A DNA stretch of 5,709 bases from an uncultured Sphingomonadaceae bacterium (lineage in GTDB: Bacteria > Pseudomonadota > Alphaproteobacteria > Sphingomonadales > Sphingomonadaceae). The notes below the pieces were generated by a model. The model was not told where the DNA came from and did not search any database. It saw only the letters and a list, made by a program, of their open reading frames with translations. Of this stretch, positions 1 to 5,567 are shown piece after piece (the stretch's first letter is position 1; every line of letters starts with the position of its first letter). The stretch spans positions 1 through 5,709 of the forward strand of contig CALKXX010000137.1 in assembly GCA_938003725.1 (NCBI GenBank). The letters run 5' to 3'. A program made the position numbers and the translations under genes.

Positions 1-1484
1 TGAATATCGATGTCGAGCCGGGAAAATGCACGGCCATTATCGGCGCTTCGGGGTCCGGGAAAAGCCTGACCTGTTTGGCCCCCTTTGGCTTAAGTGCCGG
101 AGAAGCTTTCGGCGCGATAAAGCTGGATGGCTTAGATTTGATCCGGGCTGATAAACATCAAATGTTGAAGGCACGAAGCCAGTTGACGGGTTTCGTATTT
201 CAACAACCTTTGACCGCACTGACGCCGCATCTGACTATTGGTGCGCAGTTGCAGGAAGCGGCGGGTCAGGCTGGGCCACCGCCGTTGGAACGCCATGAAC
301 TTGCCCGGAAACTGGAGCGCGTCGGATTGTCTCGCCCTGACGAGAAACTGGATCAATTCCCGCACCGGCTTTCCGGCGGGGAACGCCAGCGGGTGATGAT
401 TGCCGCCGCGATCGCACACCGGCCCAAATTGCTCATTGCGGATGAACCTACCAGCGCGCTGGATGCTTCTTTGCGCGGGGAGATAATGGACTTGCTCGAC
501 GAACTGCGCGCCGAATACGGCTTGGGGATGTTGTTGGTTAGTCATGATCTGGCCTCGGTAGAAGGTCATGCCGATCATCTGGTCGTGATGGAAAATGGCC
601 GTGTCGTCGAAAGTGGGCCTGTGGCTGAACTGATCTTTGATCCTAAGGAAGATTACACAAAGCGTTTGATCACCGCGACGCCGCGCCTTGATGAACCGGG
701 CCCCAGTCTGCCCGAAACGGGCGAGGTTTTGTTGGACGTTTGCGATGCCTGTGTGGAATTCCCCCGGCCAGGTTGGCGGCGCGGCTCCATTGCAGCAGTA
801 CAGAAGGTTAATTTGACGGTGCACGAAGGGGAAGCGCTTGCTATTGTTGGTGGCTCTGGTTCCGGGAAATCTACTTTAGGACGGGCAATCGCCGGGATCG
901 GCCCGCTAACATCGGGAGAGGTCCTGTGGGGCGGAGAACGGTTGCCCGAACGACGCAAGCGTGATCTTAAGATGCGGGCGTTGATCCAGCCGGTATTTCA
1001 GGATCCGGTCGCTAGCCTTGATCCGCAATGGAATGTCTCTGACATCATTGGTGAGCCATTGAAAAACCTCCGCCCGGAGTTGCTTCATGAAGATCGATTG
1101 GTGATGATAAGCGATGCATTGACCAAGGTAGATCTGGGTCCCGAATTTCGCAACCGGGAACCAGCTAGCCTTTCGGGCGGTCAAGCACAGCGAGTTGCGA
1201 TTGCGCGGGCAATCATCTCGGAACCAAAATTACTGGTCTTGGATGAAGCAACATCGGCATTGGACCCGCTTGTCGGATCGTCCATTCTGGAGCTATTGAG
1301 CCAGTTGCAAAAGGAAAACCGCCTGAGCATATTGTTTATCACCCATGATATCGCATCAGCGCGGCGGCTCTGCCACCGGATCGCGATATTGCACGGAGGC
1401 GAGATCGCGGAATCCGGTAAAATGGCCGAAATAATAACCAATCCGCAAACGGAGGCAGCCAAGAAGCTGATCGCAGCGAGCTAA
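1..1484 (+). CDS. Fused dual-domain ABC transporter ATP-binding protein, YejF/oligopeptide type (5' partial)
   Basis: This cytoplasmic ATPase would power an inner-membrane importer of the peptide/nickel family; E. coli YejF (peptides, microcin C) is the closest layout I recognise. The gene enters already open (frame from base 3), and a Walker A motif GASGSGKS (42-65) lies ahead of the first possible in-window start, so the true start is upstream. Domain 1 also has Q-loop FQQP, signature LSGGERQR (369-392), Walker B IADEP with catalytic Glu 444-446, and H-loop His 543-545. A degenerate oligopeptide-family tail (EDYTKRLITATP) follows. Domain 2 has Walker A GGSGSGKST (849-875), Q-loop FQDP, LSGGQAQR (1170-1193), Walker B VLDEA (Glu 1245-1247) and His 1344-1346. 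Both sites therefore look catalytically complete. The 493 visible codons compare with about 529 in YejF, so roughly 35 are missing. Like YejF, it ends shortly after domain 2 with no Cys-rich tail. The partner permease and binding-protein genes would lie upstream. The substrate cannot be read from this subunit. Confidence 0.94.
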   Translation, partial: NIDVEPGKCTAIIGASGSGKSLTCLAPFGLSAGEAFGAIKLDGLDLIRADKHQMLKARSQLTGFVFQQPLTALTPHLTIGAQLQEAAGQAGPPPLERHELARKLERVGLSRPDEKLDQFPHRLSGGERQRVMIAAAIAHRPKLLIADEPTSALDASLRGEIMDLLDELRAEYGLGMLLVSHDLASVEGHADHLVVMENGRVVESGPVAELIFDPKEDYTKRLITATPRLDEPGPSLPETGEVLLDVCDACVEFPRPGWRRGSIAAVQKVNLTVHEGEALAIVGGSGSGKSTLGRAIAGIGPLTSGEVLWGGERLPERRKRDLKMRALIQPVFQDPVASLDPQWNVSDIIGEPLKNLRPELLHEDRLVMISDALTKVDLGPEFRNREPASLSGGQAQRVAIARAIISEPKLLVLDEATSALDPLVGSSILELLSQLQKENRLSILFITHDIASARRLCHRIAILHGGEIAESGKMAEIITNPQTEAAKKLIAAS

Positions 1485-1499
1485 GGCGCAGCAGCAGAC

Positions 1500-1529
1500 A
1501 AAAAAGGCCGCCCTGTTGCCAGAGCAGCC
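1500..1529 (-). terminator. Intrinsic terminator of the TorF-like porin gene, GNRA tetraloop
   Basis: Read on the minus strand, 28 bases after the porin stop codon, arms GGCTGCTCTG and CAGGGCGGCC (1506-1529) pair over 10 bp with two G-U wobbles. They enclose a GCAA tetraloop and run straight into six T (1500-1505). On the plus strand the two wobbles become C-A mismatches and the distal tail is not T-rich, so the element is built for minus-strand transcription. It may still slow plus-strand transcripts arriving from the convergent ABC gene, for which I see no separate terminator. Confidence 0.87.
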
Positions 1530-1556
1530 TCTTATGTCTCGAACCGAAATGTCGGA

Positions 1557-2330
1557 TCAGAATGCAGCAGCCAAAGTGAAAACAACCGCGCTATCGGTGA
1601 AATTGTTGATCGATGGGGCATCCGTGTCGGTATAGGCGACGCTAGCCGTCAAATTTTCGGTTACCGCCCAATCTGCACCGATTTTCCAATCGATATAATC
1701 GTCAACGCCGAAAATCCCGGCAGGATTGCCGAGGGACCCTTCGTTGATACCGATATTGGCATTGAGTGATATGGGCGTGTTTGGAATACCACCTGATATG
1801 CCGGTATAGATATAGACATTATCCGCATTACCCAAGCTGTCTTGGGATGGCGCATAGGCAATCCCGGACTTTACTTCTACAGGTCCTAAGGTAGCCGCGA
1901 CCGAGGCATAGGGCTCGAAATAGTCGCTTGGTCCTGCCAATCCGCCGTCGCCATTGGGATAGACATAATAGAGCAAGCCTACATCAACGGTCAGGCCATC
2001 AATGATATCGCCGGACCAGCCGCCATATAGGTCCAATTCAGTATGGCCAAATGTTGGTGAATCCTCGATCGAAGAAGCCCAGGTTCCGATATAGAATCCG
2101 CTATCATGGGACACATCAATGCCGCCCTGAACGGCAATGTCTCCGTCGGAAAAAGATAGGCCGCGAAAGCGATAGTCGGAGGTCAGCGCTACATTGGCGG
2201 AAACCGTAATGCCGCTGGACGACGATTCATCGCTATCCTCTTCCTGCGCTAGGACAGGGGTCGCGACGGACGCGAGAATTAGAGCAGATAGGCCTGCAAG
2301 GTTAGATTTGATAGTATAGGACGTGCGCAT
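1557..2330 (-). CDS. TorF-family putative porin (TIGR02001/PF09694 type outer-membrane beta-barrel)
   Basis: The product is 257 residues and predicted to be exported and folded as an outer-membrane beta-barrel. Residues 1-28 form a signal peptide: a basic N-region, hydrophobic core LAGLSALILASVA, and a cleavage site after VLA before QEED. An acidic/serine linker (30-40) follows. The stretch from about 42 to 90, with VSANVALTSDYRFRG, then AVQGGIDVSHDSGFY and GTWASS, is the hallmark of the TIGR02001 family. The rest alternates polar and hydrophobic residues with many Gly, Tyr and Asp, as in beta-strands and turns. The chain ends in phenylalanine (VVFTLAAAF), the usual signal for the BAM assembly machinery. 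I chose ATG 2328-2330 because it begins the signal peptide and has AAAGGA six bases upstream; the longer frame to 2426 would bury that signal peptide. Porin function is a family-level prediction and the substrate is unknown. The gene is monocistronic, with its own terminator. Confidence 0.9.
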   Translation of the reverse strand: MRTSYTIKSNLAGLSALILASVATPVLAQEEDSDESSSSGITVSANVALTSDYRFRGLSFSDGDIAVQGGIDVSHDSGFYIGTWASSIEDSPTFGHTELDLYGGWSGDIIDGLTVDVGLLYYVYPNGDGGLAGPSDYFEPYASVAATLGPVEVKSGIAYAPSQDSLGNADNVYIYTGISGGIPNTPISLNANIGINEGSLGNPAGIFGVDDYIDWKIGADWAVTENLTASVAYTDTDAPSINNFTDSAVVFTLAAAF

Positions 2331-2336
2331 GGAAAT

Positions 2337-2342
2337 TCCTTT
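2337..2342 (-). promoter_or_regulatory. Ribosome-binding site deciding the porin start
   Basis: AAAGGA on the minus strand lies six bases before ATG 2328-2330. Together with the signal peptide that begins there, it fixes the start 32 codons downstream of the longest open frame. A second, stronger-looking AGGAGG (2362-2367) lies about 30 bases upstream of the ATG, with no start codon at usable distance. Confidence 0.7.
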
Positions 2343-2486
2343 CTGATAGATGCGTATCGCCCCTCCTGGAATTTGTTCTGGCTGTTTTTTTATTGCGTAG
2401 AATCGCTTCTCGCCGGACAGTCTCAAAACATGCTTGTTAAAACTGCCTCATTTTGCTGCGCTGCACAAGATAAAATGACAGCTTCG

Positions 2487-2518
2487 TTGACATATATGCC
2501 GAGCGTTGCCCATTTATC
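2487..2518 (+). promoter_or_regulatory. Possible promoter of the 122-residue gene (perfect -35, weak -10)
   Basis: TTGACA at 2487-2492 matches the housekeeping -35 consensus exactly. The candidate -10 is poor: CATTTA (2511-2516, spacer 18) or TTTATC (2513-2518, spacer 20). Alphaproteobacterial promoters often keep the -35 better than the -10, so this is plausible. It would give a leader of roughly 60 bases before ATG 2586. No equally good promoter is visible for the divergent porin gene; the best minus-strand candidate is TTGAGA (2421-2426) with a weak GATTCT. Confidence 0.35.
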
Positions 2519-2547
2519 ACAGCGGGGCCTGTTCTAGAAAAGTTCAT

Positions 2548-2564
2548 TTTAGACGATATTAACC
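2548..2564 (+). promoter_or_regulatory. CtrA-like box (imperfect)
   Basis: TTTA, seven bases, then TTAACC resembles the alphaproteobacterial CtrA site TTAA-N7-TTAA with one mismatch in the left half. It sits 22 bases upstream of the start of the 122-residue gene. Such short AT-rich sites arise by chance, so this is suggestive only. If real, it would place the small gene in the CtrA regulon, which in sphingomonads includes motility and cell-cycle functions. Confidence 0.22.
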
Positions 2565-2569
2565 AAACT

Positions 2570-2582
2570 CTCCTAATAGGAG
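2570..2582 (+). promoter_or_regulatory. Ribosome-binding site inside a palindrome (CTCCTA-A-TAGGAG)
   Basis: AGGAG (2578-2582) is the Shine-Dalgarno for ATG 2586-2588, with a short three-base spacer. It is also the right arm of a perfect inverted repeat: CTCCTA (2570-2575), one base, TAGGAG (2577-2582). As RNA this can fold into a 5-bp hairpin with an AAU loop that hides the ribosome-binding site. As DNA the same symmetry could be an operator. The sequence alone does not say which, if either, is used. Confidence 0.5.
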
Positions 2583-2585
2583 CAC

Positions 2586-2954
2586 ATGTCAAAAATCGAC
2601 CCTATTTCACCGGTTAACCGGTCCTCGGCTTCTTATCAGTCGAATCTGGAACGCTTGAAGGCGGTTGAGTCCGTTACTGGACTGGTCTCTGACATGGTGG
2701 AAAATACTGAAGTAGCTACTTTCGCGTTGTCGGCAGATTCGCAGCTCGGGCACGCTTATGAAAATAGCCTACCTATGGTTCAGCATCGTTTTGATCGGCT
2801 ATGTGATGAGCTGACGATAGTTGCCCGGACCGGTGCACAATCATTGCTCACCTCAAAATCAGCGGGCCGAACGAACCTGGATGCCGCGGCGAATAGTCTG
2901 TTGCGCGAAATTGAAAAAACGAGCGCAAAGCTGGTTAGGCTGCTGCGGGGTTAG
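2586..2954 (+). CDS. Uncharacterised 122-residue protein, probably helical and cytoplasmic
   Basis: I do not recognise this protein. It has no signal peptide, membrane segment, metal-binding cluster or catalytic motif, and only one cysteine (residue 73). After a flexible N-terminus (MSKIDPISPVNRSSAS), most of the chain looks alpha-helical: about 16-40, 54-89 and 97-120. The last helix (NSLLREIEKTSAKLVRLLRG) is amphipathic and basic, which would suit a small adaptor, chaperone-like or nucleic-acid/membrane-peripheral protein, but no specific role is supported. In favour of a real gene are AGGAG three bases before the ATG, a nearby TTGACA, and the fact that it fills the space between a divergent gene and a convergent one exactly. 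Its TAG stop (2952-2954) touches the stop of the channel gene on the other strand. A 14-bp palindrome lies in codons 8-13. It stands alone on its strand, so neighbours give no functional clue. Confidence 0.66.
   Translation: MSKIDPISPVNRSSASYQSNLERLKAVESVTGLVSDMVENTEVATFALSADSQLGHAYENSLPMVQHRFDRLCDELTIVARTGAQSLLTSKSAGRTNLDAAANSLLREIEKTSAKLVRLLRG
2609..2622. repeat. Perfect 14-bp palindrome near the start of the 122-residue gene
   Basis: ACCGGTTAACCGGT reads the same on both strands and lies 23-36 bases after the A of the start codon. In mRNA it can form a 5-bp GC-rich stem with a UUAA loop. It also contains TTAACC, which recurs at 2559-2564 upstream of the gene. Whether it is an operator, an mRNA structure or chance is open. 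Confidence 0.55.
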
Positions 2955-4259
2955 TTACGGATTCTCTTGCGCAACCTTGTCCAAATTCAAGGTCGCGGGG
3001 ATAGATCGCACATGGATATCGCGCTGTGGGAATGGAATCTCAATTTGATGTTCTTTGAATAGATCCCAGACACGTTTGAGAACCGCCGCCTTGAAATTAC
3101 CGACGCCGGATTGTGGGTCATTGATCCAACAGCGGATTTCAAAATTCACGCTATTGTCTCCAAATTCTAGCATCCAGACCACTGGCTTTGGGTGATTTAA
3201 AACACGCGGTACATCCTCACAGGCTTTTTTCATCAACTCAATGGCATGATCCATGTCGGTATTGTAAGATACCCCTACCGGGATGCTGATGCGGACATTC
3301 TTGTTTGAATAAGACCAGTTTTCAACCTCCCGCGTCATCAAATCTTCATTCGGGATTAGATGCTCTTTGCCCTCACGGGTCAGCACGGAAACCGCGCGCA
3401 CACCGATTTTGTTTACCCAGCCGAAACTATCGCCAACCGCTATGACATCCCCGGGTTTTATCGACCGGTCCATCAAAAGAATAATCCCGGCGATCAGGTT
3501 GCCGATTGTCTTTTGCATTCCAAAACCGATTGCCAAGCCGAAGGCACCCGAAAAAACCGCCAGTGCGGTGAGGTCAATGCCAAGAACATCCAGACCAAGA
3601 ACGAAAACACCGGCAAGAATAGCTACGGTGGCGAGTTTTTGGCCTAGCACTTTTTGTGCCCCGTCAAGCTGGCTGTTACCGATGACGTGATTGATCAGTT
3701 TGAGCAAAACGCGTGCTACCGCTAGCAATATCACGGCGGTCATTGCGATGGTCACAATCCAGAGCAGTGAAATCCGGTTCGTACCTATATCGATGCCGAC
3801 CCGATCCATGGCGATGGTGATACGTTCAATATTGCCGACTAGGCCCAGCGCGGCTGAACCGAAAACGGTTAAACCCATGGTGGTGCCTAACCAATCCGGC
3901 ATCCGCACCCCGCGGATCAAATCGTTGGTAAACAGGCCCATGGTTACCGCGATTGTCAGTGCGAAGACCACTTTTGCGATCAACGTCCACGGCCAGAAGG
4001 CCAGGAACATACCGCATAATATGAATGTGACCGCTCGGCGTGTCATGTCGCGAATCCGCCGGCCCGCTAACTCGCTTTCATAGCCGGCTCTCGCTTCCCA
4101 GAGGTGGCGCAGTTTTGGGCCAATATATTTGCTGAGATACCAGCCTGCCACCAGAGCAAAGACCACCAGTACTGCGGCTACTGACCCTTCCAGGTACAGC
4201 TTATTGGCCTGCGTATCGGGTGCAAGCGCTTCCAGCTGGTTTAGGACTGTATCGATCAT
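2955..4259 (-). CDS. MscS-family mechanosensitive ion channel, extended membrane domain
   Basis: This inner-membrane channel would open under membrane tension to release solutes on hypo-osmotic shock. The product is 434 residues against 286 for E. coli MscS. The extra length is N-terminal membrane: hydrophobic helices near 25-45, 76-92, 94-112, 123-143 and 163-187 precede the core pair at 205-228 and 230-262. The pore helix carries the family pattern (SGAFGLAIGFGMQKTIGNL, then LMDRSIKPGD). It is followed by the beta domain (VGDSFGWVNKIGVR, LIPNEDLM, VENWS) and an alpha/beta C-domain ending in EIPFPQRDIHV, as in MscS. I chose ATG 4257-4259, which starts 10 bp after the metC stop. No clear Shine-Dalgarno precedes it, so translation may be coupled to metC. 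The frame also runs up to GTG 4284-4286 and TTG 4311-4313 inside metC, but neither has a ribosome-binding site. The stop codon abuts that of the convergent 122-residue gene. Confidence 0.94.
   Translation of the reverse strand: MIDTVLNQLEALAPDTQANKLYLEGSVAAVLVVFALVAGWYLSKYIGPKLRHLWEARAGYESELAGRRIRDMTRRAVTFILCGMFLAFWPWTLIAKVVFALTIAVTMGLFTNDLIRGVRMPDWLGTTMGLTVFGSAALGLVGNIERITIAMDRVGIDIGTNRISLLWIVTIAMTAVILLAVARVLLKLINHVIGNSQLDGAQKVLGQKLATVAILAGVFVLGLDVLGIDLTALAVFSGAFGLAIGFGMQKTIGNLIAGIILLMDRSIKPGDVIAVGDSFGWVNKIGVRAVSVLTREGKEHLIPNEDLMTREVENWSYSNKNVRISIPVGVSYNTDMDHAIELMKKACEDVPRVLNHPKPVVWMLEFGDNSVNFEIRCWINDPQSGVGNFKAAVLKRVWDLFKEHQIEIPFPQRDIHVRSIPATLNLDKVAQENP
2970..2997 (-). other. Hairpin in the last codons of mscS
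   Basis: Arms 2988-2997 (CGCGACCTTG on the minus strand) and 2970-2979 (CAAGGTTGCG) pair over 10 bp with one G-U and an 8-base loop. On the plus strand the wobble becomes an A-C mismatch. No T-run follows, so this is not a standard intrinsic terminator. It is nonetheless the only strong structure near the end of this transcript, because no intergenic space exists downstream. It may stabilise a 3' end or be coincidental. Confidence 0.4.
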
Positions 4260-4269
4260 GGCAATTGCT

Positions 4270-5472
4270 TTAACATTTGTTGGCACTGTTATAATGTTCG
4301 AAGCCTTTGGCAAGGTCCGCGATCAAATCATCGGGATCTTCCAGCCCGATATTGAGCCGAACCAATACTCCGTCCATTCTCCAATCCGTGGCTGTGCGAT
4401 ATTTCGCCGGATCAATTGGCAATGCCAAGCTTTCAAATCCGCCCCAACTATAGCCGATACCAAATAGGTCCAGCGCATCAATAAAGGCAGCGCGAGACTC
4501 TTCATCTCCATTCGTTAATTGAAAGGAAAATAATCCGGATGATCCCTTGAAGTCCCGTTTCCAGATTTCATGTCCGGGGCAGTCGGAAAAAGCAGGGTGA
4601 AGAATAGCCCCTACTTCCGGGCGACTTTTTAGCCAATGTGCGATTTGGAGTGCAGAGGCTTCATGCTGTTTAAGCCGAACCTCTAGGGTGCGCAGCCCGC
4701 GCGCGGCAAGATAGGCATCATCAGGCGATACCACTTGACCCAATTGTTGGGCCGTGCGTCTTAGCCGAGTCCAGTATTTGTCATGTGTGGTCACGGCGCC
4801 CATCATCACGTCGCTATGGCCCACAATATATTTTGTGGCCGCCAAAATCGAGATGTCCACGCCGTTTTCCAGTGCCGCAAAGAATCGAGAGGTCGCCCAG
4901 GTATTGTCCAGTAAACTGACGATCCCTGCCTCTTTCGCAGCTTGACAAATGGCCGGTACATCCTGCACTTCAAAGGTAAGGCTACCTGGGCTTTCCAGCA
5001 AAATGGCTTTGGTTTTCTCGGTGAAAACTGTGTTGATCGCACTGCCGATCATCGGGTCGTAATAGCGAGCGGTGATGCCCATTCGTTTTAAAAATGCATC
5101 TGCATAGCTGCGACTTGGGTCATAGCTGCTATCCGTCAGCAATATTTCATCACCGGGCTTTAACACCGCAAGCATGGCACAGGCGATCGCGGCTACGCCC
5201 GAGGGATAGAGCATGGTTCCCGCCGCACCGGGTTCCATTTCGGTAAGCGCATCGGCAAGTGACCATTGTGTGGGGGAGCCGCGGCGGCCATAAAAGAAGC
5301 GGCCGTCTTCGTTGGATTTTACCCCCTCACGAAGTTCCGCCACATTGTTATATAGATGCGTGCTGGCCCGCCAAACTGGTGGATTGACCACCGCACCGGT
5401 CCAAGACTTCTGGCGGCCAGCCGTTACCATTTTTGTGGCAGGCTTCTTCCCGTTATGTTTTTGCTTGCTCAA
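4270..5472 (-). CDS. metC: Cystathionine beta-lyase
   Basis: MetC is a cytoplasmic PLP enzyme that splits cystathionine into homocysteine, pyruvate and ammonia, the penultimate step of methionine synthesis by transsulfuration. At 400 residues it matches E. coli MetC (395) end to end. The PLP lysine is K214 in AATKYIVGHSD. Other active-site counterparts are Y61 and R63 (FYGRRGS), Y117 (TDSSYDPS), D189 (LDNTWA), W343 (YSWGGFES) and the carboxylate-binding R372 (VRLNIGLED). The YSWGG motif and VGHSD favour beta-lyase over cystathionine gamma-synthase; related C-S lyase activity cannot be excluded. The start is read as TTG 5470-5472 because GAGGG lies five bases upstream and the resulting N-terminus approximates that of E. 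coli. ATG 5428-5430 would leave just one residue ahead of the conserved VTAGR. It lies between sseA (95 bp upstream) and mscS (10 bp downstream), probably in one transcript. Confidence 0.95.
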   Translation of the reverse strand: MSKQKHNGKKPATKMVTAGRQKSWTGAVVNPPVWRASTHLYNNVAELREGVKSNEDGRFFYGRRGSPTQWSLADALTEMEPGAAGTMLYPSGVAAIACAMLAVLKPGDEILLTDSSYDPSRSYADAFLKRMGITARYYDPMIGSAINTVFTEKTKAILLESPGSLTFEVQDVPAICQAAKEAGIVSLLDNTWATSRFFAALENGVDISILAATKYIVGHSDVMMGAVTTHDKYWTRLRRTAQQLGQVVSPDDAYLAARGLRTLEVRLKQHEASALQIAHWLKSRPEVGAILHPAFSDCPGHEIWKRDFKGSSGLFSFQLTNGDEESRAAFIDALDLFGIGYSWGGFESLALPIDPAKYRTATDWRMDGVLVRLNIGLEDPDDLIADLAKGFEHYNSANKC

Positions 5473-5477
5473 ACTGT

Positions 5478-5482
5478 CCCTC
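5478..5482 (-). promoter_or_regulatory. Ribosome-binding site supporting the TTG start of metC
   Basis: GAGGG on the minus strand is five bases from TTG 5470-5472. The frame stays open upstream through the REP-like element to a stop at 5545-5547, but no other start codon with a ribosome-binding site appears in that stretch. Confidence 0.6.
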
Positions 5483-5493
5483 GCTAGCCCCGA

Positions 5494-5538
5494 GCCTGCC
5501 GAAGGGCGCTTCCAATATTGAAACGGGCTTCGACAGGC
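5494..5538 (-). repeat. REP-like inverted repeat between sseA and metC
   Basis: Arms 5528-5538 (GCCTGTCGAAG on the minus strand) and 5494-5504 (CTTCGGCAGGC) pair over 11 bp with one G-U, around a 23-base loop that holds a CAATATTG palindrome. On the plus strand the wobble becomes C-A. The arms match the 'GCCTGTCGAAGCCC / CCCTTCGACAGGCTC' type of sequence scattered between genes in many sphingomonad and other proteobacterial genomes. No T-run follows. It could act as an RNA-stability or partial transcription barrier within the sseA-metC transcript. That it is a genome-wide repeat is recalled from such genomes, since this window has only one copy. Confidence 0.55.
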
Positions 5539-5567
5539 GCGGCCCTAACGATAAATTTGAAATAGGC

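Noticed and set aside
75..77. TTG as start of the ABC ATPase
   Set aside because: The same frame is open to the left edge and encodes a Walker A motif at 42-65, so the gene starts before the window.
132..824. Long open frame (230 codons) on the minus strand antisense to the ABC ATPase
   Set aside because: It lies wholly within a strongly conserved coding sequence on the other strand and its translation resembles no protein. It is a codon-bias shadow.
1245..1250. Alanine instead of proline after the Walker B glutamate in domain 2 (DEATSALD) as a sign of an inactive site
   Set aside because: The catalytic Glu, signature, Q-loop and H-loop are intact, and DEATSALD is common in active ABC ATPases.
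2331..2426. N-terminal extension of the porin to an upstream start at 2426
   Set aside because: It would place 32 unrelated residues ahead of a clear signal peptide, whose own ATG has a ribosome-binding site at proper spacing.
2427..2438. Imperfect palindrome AACATGCTTGTT in the porin upstream region as an operator
   Set aside because: Only five of six base pairs match, it does not extend further, and no regulator family is implied.
2821..3048. Second plus-strand frame across the convergent junction
   Set aside because: It overlaps both the 122-residue gene and the end of mscS out of frame, and no ribosome-binding site or recognisable motif supports it.
3367..4083. Plus-strand open frames opposite the mscS gene
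   Set aside because: They overlap well-supported MscS coding sequence, and their translations are rich in Ser, Thr, Pro, Arg and Ile without domain features, as expected for antisense shadows.
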